A stretch of 23,830 nt of DNA from a virus, in IMG/VR virus record IMGVR_UViG_3300038441_001125, positions 1 to 23,830 of that record, one strand, 5' to 3'. The position numbers were made by a program, and so were the translations under genes. Under the pieces are notes generated by a model. The model saw nothing but the letters and a program-made list of their open reading frames with translations. It made no database searches and had not been told where the DNA came from. The number at the start of each line of letters is the position of its first letter. Position 1 is the first letter of the stretch. Below are positions 1 to 8,712 of this stretch, piece after piece.

Positions 1-2
1 GA

Positions 3-317
3 GGGAAACGCGTAACGGTCGACGATCTCTGGCACGAGATCGCGTGCGCGATTGGACGACCGGTACGCGAATGCAAACGGACGATGAGCCACAAGGAATG
101 GATGGATTGGCTCGAATACTTCAACCGCAACGGACGACTCGATCCGATCCGCATGTACGACCGTGGCTCGGCACAACTGTGTTCGATTGTGGCTAACGCA
201 TTGGGAGGCAGCGGAACGATGGAAGATTTCCTGCCTTACCGACCGAAGCCGAAGCTCGACAACCTGGACGATTTCGTCAAAGCCTTTGGCATGGTGAAGC
301 ATGGCCGGACTCGGTAG
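3..317 (+). CDS. Tail assembly chaperone-like protein (gpT-like), 5' partial
   Basis: The frame is open from the left edge, so the true start lies outside the window. Visible residues read R-P-V-R-E-C, then MSHKEWMDWLEYFNR, and later a D-R-G-S-A-Q-L-C-S-I-V-A-N-A stretch and EDFLP. This pattern is typical of the C-terminal part of tail assembly chaperones placed just before the tape measure gene (lambda gpT/DUF4035-like). In lambda this part is made by a -1 ribosomal frameshift as a fusion to the upstream gpG. Whether that happens here cannot be seen because the upstream gene is missing. An internal ATG at 84 would give 77 residues, but the conserved R-P-V-R-E motif lies upstream of it, so I favour the longer reading. 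It overlaps the tape measure start by 17 nt. Expected role: cytoplasmic chaperone for the tape measure protein during tail assembly. Confidence 0.72.
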   Translation, partial: GKRVTVDDLWHEIACAIGRPVRECKRTMSHKEWMDWLEYFNRNGRLDPIRMYDRGSAQLCSIVANALGGSGTMEDFLPYRPKPKLDNLDDFVKAFGMVKHGRTR

Positions 318-2538
318 CCTTTTCATCGATCTACTTGCGCGGACAGGAAAGTTCGAGACGGATATCGGCCGTGCCGCGCGCGTGGCTGAGAAGCGGGCGA
401 AGGAGATTGATCGATCTTTCAAACGGCTTGGCTCGCGTATCACTGGCGCACTTGGCGGGATCGCAGCTGGATTCTCACTCGGCGCGATTATCACCGAGAC
501 GGCGAACGCTGAGAAAGCACTAGCCGCGCTCGACAATGCCGTCAAGAACAATGCGGGCGCGGCTGGACTGTCGACCCGAGAACTCTCCGACATGTCTTCG
601 GAGTTGCAGCGGCTCACCACATACGCCGACGACTCGATCCAGGGGATGCAGTCACTGCTTCTGACATTCCGTCAGATCAGCGAGCCGGAGTTCAAGCGGG
701 CACAGGTTGCAGTACTGGATCTCGCTACTGCCCTTGGTCGAGATCTGAACTCTTCGGCGCTGCTGGTTGGTCGAGCGCTGGCTGATCCTGAGAAGGGGAT
801 GAAGCAACTCGCACGAGCCGGGGTTGTGTTGTCGGAGTCCCAGCAGGATCTCATCAAGAATCTTACTGCGACAGGGAAGGTGTCGGAGGCACAGGCGGCG
901 CTGCTCTCGCAATTAGAAGCACGATTCGGGGGCGCTGCCAAAGCAGCTAAAAATACCCTGGGTGGCGCCATTGAAGGCTTGAAAAACTCGTTTGGTGATC
1001 TGCTCGAAGCGGAGTCCGGCGTGAGCGCGCTCACGAAGTCGGTCAACGAGCTATCGGATGTCCTTTCCGATCCGAAAACCAAGGAGGGCGTGGATGCCAT
1101 CCTCGGCGCTATCGCACGCGGCGCAGCTAATTTGGCGCAAACGATTGCAGCGGTTGGCAATGCCTTCAAATGGTTCTTCGAGAATTCCGACAAGTGGCAT
1201 CCGCTCTTCCAAGGAATCAACTACGCCAGAAAGGAACTCGACTTCTTCCTGTCCGATGTAGATCTCCTGAAGGATCAGATTCGGTTTCTCGAAGAGCAGC
1301 GTGACACTATCCCCCTTGTGTTCACGCTGGGCTTCAGCAACCTGAACCCTGATAGCTTCCTTGGTGTCCTCACTAAGGGCGATATCGCGAAGCGCATTCA
1401 GGAGATGAACCGTGAACTGGCGCGGCTGCAGTACGATCCTAACCAATCGAGTGGGCCAAAGAACCCGCGCCGTCGATCCGCTGCTGTAGAAGCCGCTCCA
1501 TCCGAAGAATTCGAGAAGCTTTCGTCAAAACTGCAAGAGCAGATCGCACTGTACGGCAAGGTCGGCAAAGCGGCCGAGGTCAGTTACCAGATCCAGTCGG
1601 GTGCACTGGATGAACTGAGCGGGAAGGAGCAGCAGCAGCTGCTCGCGCTCGCCCGTCGCTACGATGCCATCGTTGCGTCTGTCGACGCCGAGAAGAAGCT
1701 CTCTGAGGAACAGAAGAAGGCCGTCGAAGAAATCACGAAGATGACGCAATCGCTGGAGCAGCAGGTTGCGACGTTCGGCATGGGTGAGACGGCAACGATC
1801 GCCTATCGAGTCGCTCACGGTGATCTGGCACTCGCGTTTCAACAAGCTGGCGCGGATGGCGCGGCATTGAAGGACAAGCTGCTCGATCTCACGCTGGAGC
1901 TGGAGGTCATGACCGATGCCGCGAACGGAGCGGCAGAAGCGATATCTGACTTCGCCCAGCAGAACAGCGAGAGCTTGAATCAAAGCCTCGAAGCATTCGA
2001 AGCAGACTTCGAAGAGCGATTCATCAAGGGCGTCGACAAACTCACGGCGTATCAAGAGCAAGCCGCACGTAACACGCAGGACATCATCGCCGACACGCTC
2101 CTTTCCGGATTCGACAAGGGCGTGGACGGAATCCTGAAGTCCTTCGGCGACATGATCGTCAAACTGGTCGGGCAGGCGGTCGCGGCGGACATCGCCGGGA
2201 AGCTGTTCGGCGCTGCTGGTGGCGGAACCGGTGGCGGATGGGTTGGCATGGCTGCGGGCTGGCTCGGCGGATTGGCTGGTAACCGTGCGATAGGCGGCCC
2301 GGTGCTCGCTGGCATGAACTACCACGTCAACGAGCGTGAGCCCGAGTTCTTCAGGCCGCGCGTCGGTGGCGACATCATTCCGCTGTCGAAGATGCCAAAC
2401 ATGGGCGGCGGTATGTCCCTGACGCAGCACTTCACCGTGAAGCCCGAAACAGGCGAGCGCGTGACCCGGCGAACCGAACAGCAGATCGCGGCCGCTGCAT
2501 CTCGTGGCCTGGCCATGGCCAGCAGGCGGAACAACTGA
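301..2538 (+). CDS. Tail tape measure protein
   Basis: A 745-residue protein rich in helix, placed between the chaperone-like gene and the DUF2460 gene, which is the usual site of the tape measure gene. Residues about 20-45 are charged helix. Residues about 60-200 resemble the tape-measure N-terminal domain (AEKALAALDNAVKN, then TTYADDSIQGMQSLLLTFRQ). Residues about 400-600 are Gln/Glu-rich coiled coil. The C-terminus has an amphipathic segment (ILKSFGDMIVKLVGQAVAAD), a Gly-rich hinge and the lambda gpH-like ending N-R-A-I-G-G-P-V-L-A-G...EREPEFF. Family role: sets tail length and leaves the tail during DNA ejection. At roughly 0.15 nm per residue of helix the length predicts a tail near 110 nm (inference). 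Its stop TGA shares one base with the next ATG (TGATG). Confidence 0.93.
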   Translation: MAGLGSLFIDLLARTGKFETDIGRAARVAEKRAKEIDRSFKRLGSRITGALGGIAAGFSLGAIITETANAEKALAALDNAVKNNAGAAGLSTRELSDMSSELQRLTTYADDSIQGMQSLLLTFRQISEPEFKRAQVAVLDLATALGRDLNSSALLVGRALADPEKGMKQLARAGVVLSESQQDLIKNLTATGKVSEAQAALLSQLEARFGGAAKAAKNTLGGAIEGLKNSFGDLLEAESGVSALTKSVNELSDVLSDPKTKEGVDAILGAIARGAANLAQTIAAVGNAFKWFFENSDKWHPLFQGINYARKELDFFLSDVDLLKDQIRFLEEQRDTIPLVFTLGFSNLNPDSFLGVLTKGDIAKRIQEMNRELARLQYDPNQSSGPKNPRRRSAAVEAAPSEEFEKLSSKLQEQIALYGKVGKAAEVSYQIQSGALDELSGKEQQQLLALARRYDAIVASVDAEKKLSEEQKKAVEEITKMTQSLEQQVATFGMGETATIAYRVAHGDLALAFQQAGADGAALKDKLLDLTLELEVMTDAANGAAEAISDFAQQNSESLNQSLEAFEADFEERFIKGVDKLTAYQEQAARNTQDIIADTLLSGFDKGVDGILKSFGDMIVKLVGQAVAADIAGKLFGAAGGGTGGGWVGMAAGWLGGLAGNRAIGGPVLAGMNYHVNEREPEFFRPRVGGDIIPLSKMPNMGGGMSLTQHFTVKPETGERVTRRTEQQIAAAASRGLAMASRRNN

Positions 2539-3179
2539 TGCTGGTTCCAGACACGACCGAGATCTTCCCTGCCTGTCCGTCGTTCGGCTTCACGTCAGGG
2601 CCGCGATACAAGACGAAGATCATCGAACGCGAAGGCGGGCACGAGCGACGCACGCGCAAGTGGTCGCGACCGCTGCATCGATACGCGTCGGTGCCCATCG
2701 GTAACCGGGCAGAGGAAGAGATTCAGGAGATTCTTTACTTCTGGCACGCGATGGGCGGCATGGCCACGGGCTTCAGGCTCAAAGATTACGCCGATTTCAA
2801 AAGCTGCAAGACACACGAGACGGCGACGCCGCTGGATCAGCCGTTCATTCTGATTGAGGACAGTCCGGGCGGATATCAGCTGGTCAAGACCTATGCGATC
2901 GGCTCGATTCAGCAGGTCCGAGAAATATACAAACCCAATGGCGACACGATCCGCGTGGCGAATGAACTAGGCGAGGAGCAACCGGAGAGCGCTTGGACTG
3001 TGGATGAGGGGACGGGGTTGTTGACGCCCGAGTCCAGTTTCGCAGGCACACCGACGAGCTGGGGCGGGGAGTTCTACGTCTACGCCCGATTCGACAGCGA
3101 GCTCGACATTGCCATCGCCGAGCAGCGCATTCAGCAGTGTGATTTCTCGCTGACTGAGATTCGGATTCCGCGCGTATGA
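2538..3179 (+). CDS. DUF2460 distal tail protein (RcGTA gp12-like)
   Basis: This 213-residue protein matches the DUF2460/TIGR02217 pattern. It begins with FPACPSFGFTSGPRYKT, followed by a G-G-H-E-R-R-x-R-K-W-S-R-P-L-H-R-Y block near residues 34-50. Further on are FWHAMGGMATGFRLKDYADF (about 73-92) and a C-terminal FSLTEIRIPRV. In the Rhodobacter gene transfer agent this family forms the distal tail ring joining the tube to the baseplate hub. The start overlaps the tape-measure stop by one base, and its stop overlaps the next ATG (ATGA), so the genes are probably translationally coupled. Confidence 0.92.
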   Translation: MLVPDTTEIFPACPSFGFTSGPRYKTKIIEREGGHERRTRKWSRPLHRYASVPIGNRAEEEIQEILYFWHAMGGMATGFRLKDYADFKSCKTHETATPLDQPFILIEDSPGGYQLVKTYAIGSIQQVREIYKPNGDTIRVANELGEEQPESAWTVDEGTGLLTPESSFAGTPTSWGGEFYVYARFDSELDIAIAEQRIQQCDFSLTEIRIPRV

Positions 3180-4102
3180 AGACAATCGCGGCAGATCTAC
3201 TCGCACATCTGCGTGGCGAGGTGTCGACCCTCGCGATCTGCTGGACGATTGAGAAGGGCAACGGCGAAGTTATCCGCTCTACGGACCACGACCGTGACAT
3301 CGAGATCACAACCGGGCGTTACGCGGGCGTGTATCGAGCGGTCGCGAACTTCACCGCCTCCGATGTGCGCTCCACGAGCGACATGTCGGTGGACAACATG
3401 GAGGTGGATGGCGCACTTGCCGACGCCTACGAGATCCCAGACATCACGGTTGCAGAGATTGAAGCGGGCTTGCTGGACAACGCACCAGTCGAAGCGTTCG
3501 GGGTGAACTACAACGCGCCTGACCAGGGGCAATTGATCGAGCGCCGTGGATATCTCGGCATTCCGGCGCGTGACTCGGATGGCCGATACAAGATCGAAGT
3601 TCGCGGACTCGCGCAAAAACTCCAGCAGAACATTGGATGGACGTACTCCGACCGCTGCAACGTGGTGGAGTTCGGTGATAGTCGGTGTGGATTCAACGTG
3701 GCGGCGGTGACGCGCACAGCCGTGGTGACGGCGGTGTATAGCCGGCGGCGATTCGATATCGAGATCACGGCCGGTGATGCGGCTCCCAACGCTACTTACT
3801 TTGACGGCGCGAAGCTCACGTTCACGAGCGGCGACAACAACCAGTTTTTCCGCGAGGTGAAGCGGGTGACGACGGTGGGCGATACGCTGACGGTCACGAC
3901 GTGGGAAGAGTTTCCGGACGAGCCGGAGGTCGGCGATACCTTGACGCTTCCGCCAGCGTGTAATCGTCTGCTCTCGACCTGCCGAGACGTTCACAACAAC
4001 ATCATCAACTTCCGCGGCTATGGCGTCTTCGTGCCGGGCGTGCTCGAGATGATGAAGGGAAACTCGAGATCTGAGACATCCAGTGGCGGTGGTGGAAAGT
4101 GA
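3176..4102 (+). CDS. DUF2163 baseplate hub protein with four-cysteine cluster (RcGTA gp13 / lambda gpL-like)
   Basis: This 308-residue protein matches DUF2163/BR0599-family phage proteins. It contains AICWTIEKGNGEVIRSTDHDRD near residues 20-41 and R-G-L-A-Q-K-L-Q-Q-N-I-G near 143-154, and it has the C-terminal NNIINFRGYGVF. Four cysteines fall at C161, C171, C262 and C269, in the contexts DRCNVVEFGDSRCGF and ACNRLLSTC. Lambda gpL and the RcGTA hub protein coordinate an iron-sulphur cluster with cysteines in this region, so an Fe-S cluster is likely here by family analogy. The probable role is a hub at the tail tip that binds the peptidase and the large tail-tip protein encoded next. Start ATG overlaps the DUF2460 stop by 4 nt, and its stop overlaps the next GTG by 3 nt. 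Confidence 0.92.
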   Translation: MKTIAADLLAHLRGEVSTLAICWTIEKGNGEVIRSTDHDRDIEITTGRYAGVYRAVANFTASDVRSTSDMSVDNMEVDGALADAYEIPDITVAEIEAGLLDNAPVEAFGVNYNAPDQGQLIERRGYLGIPARDSDGRYKIEVRGLAQKLQQNIGWTYSDRCNVVEFGDSRCGFNVAAVTRTAVVTAVYSRRRFDIEITAGDAAPNATYFDGAKLTFTSGDNNQFFREVKRVTTVGDTLTVTTWEEFPDEPEVGDTLTLPPACNRLLSTCRDVHNNIINFRGYGVFVPGVLEMMKGNSRSETSSGGGGK

Positions 4103-4548
4103 TCAAGGGCGCGCATGTGATCACCGCCGACCAGCTGATCGTGGCCGCCCGCGCACTGAAGGATGTTCCCTGGCGAAACCAGGGCCGTACAGCGGATGGC
4201 GTTGATTGCGGCGGCTTCGTTGTGTTGGCCCTGAGGAATGCCGGGCATGACATTGCGAAGTACGTCGGCGAGCGCCTGCCGCACCAGTATCACCGTCGCG
4301 CAACCCCGAAGATATATGAGTTCGCTGCTCGTCATGGGGAACGGATCTCCAATCCGTGCCCCGGCTGCGTCGTGTTGTTCAAGTTCGATGGCGACAAACA
4401 ACCGAGGCACTTCGGCATCGTGACTTACGACGGCAATGTCATTCACGCGGATACGATTCGCTGTCGTGTGCTGGAGCATGGTTTGCGGGCGCAATGGGCG
4501 CGGTGGGCGCACTCCTATTGGAAGATTCCGGGAGTGCAGTACGCGTGA
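4099..4548 (+). CDS. NlpC/P60 tail-tip peptidase (RcGTA gp14 / lambda gpK-like)
   Basis: This 149-residue protein has the NlpC/P60 cysteine peptidase motif: nucleophile C37 in G-V-D-C-G-G-F, candidate base H104 in R-H-F-G-I-V and polar partner H116 in V-I-H-A-D. The order Cys, His, His/polar is that of TIGR02219 phage NlpC proteins. The probable role is local cleavage of peptidoglycan stem peptides from the tail tip during DNA entry, a tail-associated function rather than lysis. The start is GTG at 4099, within a GTGA overlap with the previous stop; no better ATG exists. The frame ends with TGA overlapping the GTG of the large tail-tip gene. C87 and C90 (P-C-P-G-C) are extra cysteines. Confidence 0.92.
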   Translation: MIKGAHVITADQLIVAARALKDVPWRNQGRTADGVDCGGFVVLALRNAGHDIAKYVGERLPHQYHRRATPKIYEFAARHGERISNPCPGCVVLFKFDGDKQPRHFGIVTYDGNVIHADTIRCRVLEHGLRAQWARWAHSYWKIPGVQYA

Positions 4549-7500
4549 GTAACACGGGCCAGATCGCTGGAGCGATACTTGGCGGCGTTGTGGGTTTCCT
4601 TGTCGGTGGTCCGACGGGTGCCTTGTATGGCCTGCAGCTAGGTTTACTCGCCGGCACGATAATTTCTCCGACGCAACTGCCCACGATGCTGGGGCCACGG
4701 CTCGAAGATTTTCGAACGACGGCGGCGCAAGTGGGAACGCCTGTCGTTCGTTCCTGGGGAACGATCGCTGTACCGGGCACCGTGCTCTGGCTCGGCGCGG
4801 TCGAAGAGGTCGCCACTACCGAAGAGATCGACGGCGGGTTGTTCGGTCCTGATCAGTCCGTAACGACGTACACCTATTACCAGTCCATTGCCGTCGGTCT
4901 GGTCGGGAATGAGATCAGCGGAATCCTGCGCGTATGGGAAAACGGCGAGCTCGTGTATGACGCGCGAGACCAGCAGATCGGCGAGACCTCGGATGAGTTC
5001 CTGGAGCGATTCCAGGCCTCGCGTCGCTGGCGCGGAGGCGTGGAGATCTACACCGGCACCGAGGATCAGATGCCGGACCCAACGATTGAAGCTGCGGAGG
5101 GCGTGGGCAACGTGCCGGCCTTTAGAGGTCTTGCCTACATCATCTTCAACCGTCGACAGCTGCTGGATGGGCAGGGCCGTCGTCATCCGCAGTGGCGCTT
5201 CGAGGTCTTCAGCGGTACCGGAGAGCGAGCATACATCCCGCCCACGCCACTGCCCGACAGTGTCATGTCGGGATATCAGGCCGATGTGATCATGGTGCAC
5301 TGGGACCGCGGTCTGGTGTATTTCGTGGACCGAACTGGAGGCGCGGATCAGGAAGGTTTCCGCGTCTTTCGGCTCAGCGACAACACGGAGATTCGGCAGC
5401 AACTGTTTACCGATGCGCTTGCGGAGAGTGCGAGGCCTGATCCGAACATTGGAGTCGGACAGCCGACGGTTGGGTATCTGGGACACATCTATTTCTCGTG
5501 GTTCACGACGGTCAACAACGTGGCCATCGCTCGGATTGATCCCGACACGATGGTCATGGATTTGTATCGGCCTTCCGGTGGCAGTTCGGATTTCTGGCGA
5601 GAGGCTGTCACGTTCTATGTTCACCGCTACGGTGACTTGATCTTCACGGTATCTCTTTCTGGCGGGCACTTCAGCTTGTACAACGGACTGACCCTTGAAG
5701 GCTCTCCGATCTGGTCGCCGGGTGGCGCATACACAACTGGAAAAGTCTGTCGCGGAAATTTCTTCGTAGAAATTGAGGATCTTCTCAACAATTGGACTTT
5801 CGCCTACGGACTGGCCTACGACCCCGCGACATCGGGCACGTCTCTGCCGATCCTGCTTCGCAGAGTTTATGCGGGCAGGAGGGCTTTCGGTAATCGACTG
5901 CTATGGGGAAGCGAACCCTACGGCACCATTCAGCCGTCGCAGATCGTGCCAGCGTGGACGCGCATTGAGGAGGTCAGAGTATTCCTGTGGGATGAAACTG
6001 ATCGAACGTTCTTGATCGGGCTACGTGGCGGCGAAAGCTCGGGCGGCGAGTCGGATCGGTTGTTCAAATGGGACCCGGACACCTCATCGGTGGTCTGGAA
6101 CGTCGAAACGAGCTTACCCGTCTATAATGGTCAGCTGAATCTATCTCGCGTGCAGAACAGCCGAATGGCTTGGCCGACTGCCAGTCGAGTCACTCGATAC
6201 TTCAACACGAGAGACGGAACCTACCAAGACATCGACTGGAGCGAGGAAGCGGATAACTCCTTCACGGGAGAGCAGGTCTTCGACGGCGGCAGTAACCGCA
6301 TGGTTACGTTTGAGATTGGGCGCGGGCCGGTGGTGCTGGAGTTCGGTACACCGTCGCCGCGAGACGTTTCGCTCGCGACCATCGTCTCTGACGTTTGTTA
6401 CGAATGCGGTCTCAGCGACGAAGACATCGACGTAGCCGATCTGGAGTCTCGATACGTCCACGGATATGCACGCACGCGTCCTATGGCGGGACGCGCCTGC
6501 ATCGAACCGTTGCGCATGGTGGGATTTTTTGATTGCGTTGAATCGGGTCGCGTCCTGAAGTGGCCGACGCGAGGCAAGGCGGCAGTCGCGACCATCGACG
6601 CAGACGAACTCGGCGCGCACGAGGGCGAAGAGGCGCCGCCCGCTGTGACGACGAAGAAGCTCAGTGCGCTTGAATTGCCGCGCGCCATACGGGTGCACTA
6701 CCTGGCGCCCTCGCGAGACTACGAACCGGGCGAACAGATCAGCCCGGTGCGACTGACCACCGATGCCGTGAATGACGTGGACGTGGATCTGGCCGCTGCA
6801 TTGGACGATGACCAAGCGGCGCAGATCGCAGAGATCATCTGGGCGGATGCATGGAGGGCCAGATGGGTTCATGAGACAGCTATCGACCGATACTGGTCTC
6901 CGTTGGAGCCGGCCGACGCAATCATATTGCCGGTCGATGGCCGCAACGAGCGCGTGCGGATCGCGACGATGACCACGTCCGATCTGATTCTCAAACGACT
7001 TGAACTGGTCCGTGATGACGATGGGGCGTATGAGTCGACGGCAGTCGCTGAGGTCCCGCAACACCAGCCCGGCAGGCTCATCTCCTACGGGAGCACGAGC
7101 CTGCTGATGCTCGACTTGCCAGCCTTAGTGGAAGCGCATGATGACGCGGGCTTCTACGCGGTGGCTTCGCGAGGCGGCTCGGGGACGGCATGGGCTGGGG
7201 CGGTCATCTACCGAAGCGCCGATTCAGGCGCGACGTGGGCGGAGGTGGGCTCTGTCAGCAGCGAGGCGACCACCGGGTGGATTGAGGCGCCGCTGGAGCC
7301 CGGCATCACAGGCACATGGGATTACGAGAGTGCCATCGATGTCACGATTGCGACGGGGACGCTGGAGAGTCGGTCGAGGGACGCCGTTCTGGCCGGCGCG
7401 AACATGGCAGCGATTGGCGTGGATGGTCGGTGGGAGATCGTCCAGTTTGCCGATGCGGAGCTGATTGCAACGAATCGCTATCGCCTCACAACGCTGTTGC

Positions 7501-8024
7501 GAGGTCGGCGCGGTACGGAGCACCTGATCGACACCAGCGTCATTGATGACTATTTCGTGCTGGTGTCTGGGCCGGGCGTCGTTCGATTGCCGCTGTCGAC
7601 CGGCCAGATCGGGGCGACGATGCTCTACCGTGCGGTGACCATCGGGACCTCAATGGCGTCTGCGCCCACATCGTCCTTCGTGGGGCACGGCATGGCGCTG
7701 GAGCCGTTCTCACCAGTGCATGTACTCGGTGCGCGCGACAGCTCGGAAGACGTGGCCATCACGTGGACACGTCGAGATCGCATCTATCAAACCATGCGCT
7801 CTGGGGTGGAGCTGCCGAACTCCGAAGTCAACGAGTCCTATTCTATCGACATCATGGACGGGTCCTCGGTCGTGCGTACGCTCACGAGTTCGACACCGTC
7901 GGTGGTCTACACCGCCGCGGATCAAACGACTGACTTCGGTGCACCTCAATCCGAGGTCACCGTCCACATCTATCAGCTATCCGCATTCGTCGGCCGTGGC
8001 ACGCCGGCAGAGGCCACGATATGA
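4545..8024 (+). CDS. Large tail-tip / host-specificity protein (Phage_tail_3 type)
   Basis: The reading frame is open from 4356, but GTG at 4545 is the likely start. It forms a GTGA overlap with the peptidase stop and has GGGAG about 10 nt upstream, and the protein then begins with the family's usual S-N-T-G-Q-I-A-G-A-I-L-G-G. This gives 1159 residues. Residues about 7-40 are a glycine-zipper hydrophobic stretch. About 45-130 is the conserved tail-protein N-terminal domain (P-R-L-E-D-F-R-T-T). About 241-590 is beta-rich with recurring x-x-x-D-P-D-T blades, suggesting a beta-propeller. About 700-840 matches the PF13550 putative phage tail protein region (LPRAIRVHYLAPSRDYEPGE). The rest is beta-rich, fibronectin-like. 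By position it equals the RcGTA megatron or lambda gpJ: the tail tip that contacts the cell surface. Confidence 0.9.
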   Translation: MSNTGQIAGAILGGVVGFLVGGPTGALYGLQLGLLAGTIISPTQLPTMLGPRLEDFRTTAAQVGTPVVRSWGTIAVPGTVLWLGAVEEVATTEEIDGGLFGPDQSVTTYTYYQSIAVGLVGNEISGILRVWENGELVYDARDQQIGETSDEFLERFQASRRWRGGVEIYTGTEDQMPDPTIEAAEGVGNVPAFRGLAYIIFNRRQLLDGQGRRHPQWRFEVFSGTGERAYIPPTPLPDSVMSGYQADVIMVHWDRGLVYFVDRTGGADQEGFRVFRLSDNTEIRQQLFTDALAESARPDPNIGVGQPTVGYLGHIYFSWFTTVNNVAIARIDPDTMVMDLYRPSGGSSDFWREAVTFYVHRYGDLIFTVSLSGGHFSLYNGLTLEGSPIWSPGGAYTTGKVCRGNFFVEIEDLLNNWTFAYGLAYDPATSGTSLPILLRRVYAGRRAFGNRLLWGSEPYGTIQPSQIVPAWTRIEEVRVFLWDETDRTFLIGLRGGESSGGESDRLFKWDPDTSSVVWNVETSLPVYNGQLNLSRVQNSRMAWPTASRVTRYFNTRDGTYQDIDWSEEADNSFTGEQVFDGGSNRMVTFEIGRGPVVLEFGTPSPRDVSLATIVSDVCYECGLSDEDIDVADLESRYVHGYARTRPMAGRACIEPLRMVGFFDCVESGRVLKWPTRGKAAVATIDADELGAHEGEEAPPAVTTKKLSALELPRAIRVHYLAPSRDYEPGEQISPVRLTTDAVNDVDVDLAAALDDDQAAQIAEIIWADAWRARWVHETAIDRYWSPLEPADAIILPVDGRNERVRIATMTTSDLILKRLELVRDDDGAYESTAVAEVPQHQPGRLISYGSTSLLMLDLPALVEAHDDAGFYAVASRGGSGTAWAGAVIYRSADSGATWAEVGSVSSEATTGWIEAPLEPGITGTWDYESAIDVTIATGTLESRSRDAVLAGANMAAIGVDGRWEIVQFADAELIATNRYRLTTLLRGRRGTEHLIDTSVIDDYFVLVSGPGVVRLPLSTGQIGATMLYRAVTIGTSMASAPTSSFVGHGMALEPFSPVHVLGARDSSEDVAITWTRRDRIYQTMRSGVELPNSEVNESYSIDIMDGSSVVRTLTSSTPSVVYTAADQTTDFGAPQSEVTVHIYQLSAFVGRGTPAEATI

Positions 8025-8701
8025 CGACACCGATTCTCGGCATGGACGAACTCGCGGCGGCTCAAAGCCAGCCCGAGGTCATCGTCAATGCCGCCCTCCG
8101 TGCGCTCGAAGCGGCGCTGCAGATCTCTGCACTCGGATACCAGAATGATCCACCGGGCTCGCCGAGCGAGGGCGATCGCTATTTGGTGGGCAACTCGCCG
8201 ACCGGCGCGTGGACGGGCCATGCGCAGGAAGTGGCGTATTACTCCGGCGGTTGGCAGTTCCTGGAGCCGCGACCCGGCTGGCGCGCATACATCCCCGGTG
8301 ACGCCGAGTACGTGTATGACGAGAGCAGTTCGGGGTATTGGGAACCGGGCGGTCCCGGCGGGCCGCCTCCATATGATGTGGGCGCAATGGTGGCGGGCGT
8401 TCCAGATGCCGACGCTGTGTGTCTGCGATATTCATTCCCGCGCGAAGTGACATTCGCGGCGGGGTTGTCTCCGTCGCAAGGCGTGGCAGGTGTGGCCGCG
8501 ACCGGTGAGACCGACTTCGACATCCAACAGAACGGGGTGTCGGTGGGCACGATGACCTTCGCTGCCGCTGCCACGACAGCGACCTTCGACATGGACTCAG
8601 AGACGGTCTTCGAAGTCGGCGACGTGCTCACCGTCATCGCACCCAACACGCCGGATGCGACGCTCGCGGATATTTCTTTTGTGCTTTCTGGTACGCGCTA
8701 G
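8021..8701 (+). CDS. DUF2793 tail-associated protein
   Basis: A 226-residue protein whose first half carries the DUF2793 pattern found in phage structural proteins: P-P-G-S-P-S-E-G-D-R-Y-L-V near residues 44-56, G-A-W-T-G-H-A, and G-G-W-Q-F-L-E-P-R-P-G-W-R near 75-87. A Gly/Pro linker (W-E-P-G-G-P-G-G-P-P-P) then leads to a second beta-rich domain ending L-A-D-I-S-F-V-L-S-G-T-R. That second domain resembles the C-terminal modules of phage fibres and carbohydrate-binding proteins, but I cannot name it. ATG overlaps the previous stop by 4 nt. Probable virion component near the tail tip, possibly surface-binding. Confidence 0.82.
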   Translation: MTTPILGMDELAAAQSQPEVIVNAALRALEAALQISALGYQNDPPGSPSEGDRYLVGNSPTGAWTGHAQEVAYYSGGWQFLEPRPGWRAYIPGDAEYVYDESSSGYWEPGGPGGPPPYDVGAMVAGVPDADAVCLRYSFPREVTFAAGLSPSQGVAGVAATGETDFDIQQNGVSVGTMTFAAAATTATFDMDSETVFEVGDVLTVIAPNTPDATLADISFVLSGTR

Positions 8702-8712
8702 AGGGTGACGAA

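Noticed and set aside
1525-2430. Open frame of 301 codons on the minus strand inside the tape measure gene
   Set aside because: It is a shadow of a high-GC gene. The composition is Arg/Leu/Glu-rich without domains, and the plus-strand frame is clearly a tape measure protein.
4644-5669. Open frame of 341 codons on the minus strand inside the tail-tip gene
   Set aside because: Shadow frame; the plus-strand protein has conserved family features throughout, and no SD or operon context supports the minus frame.
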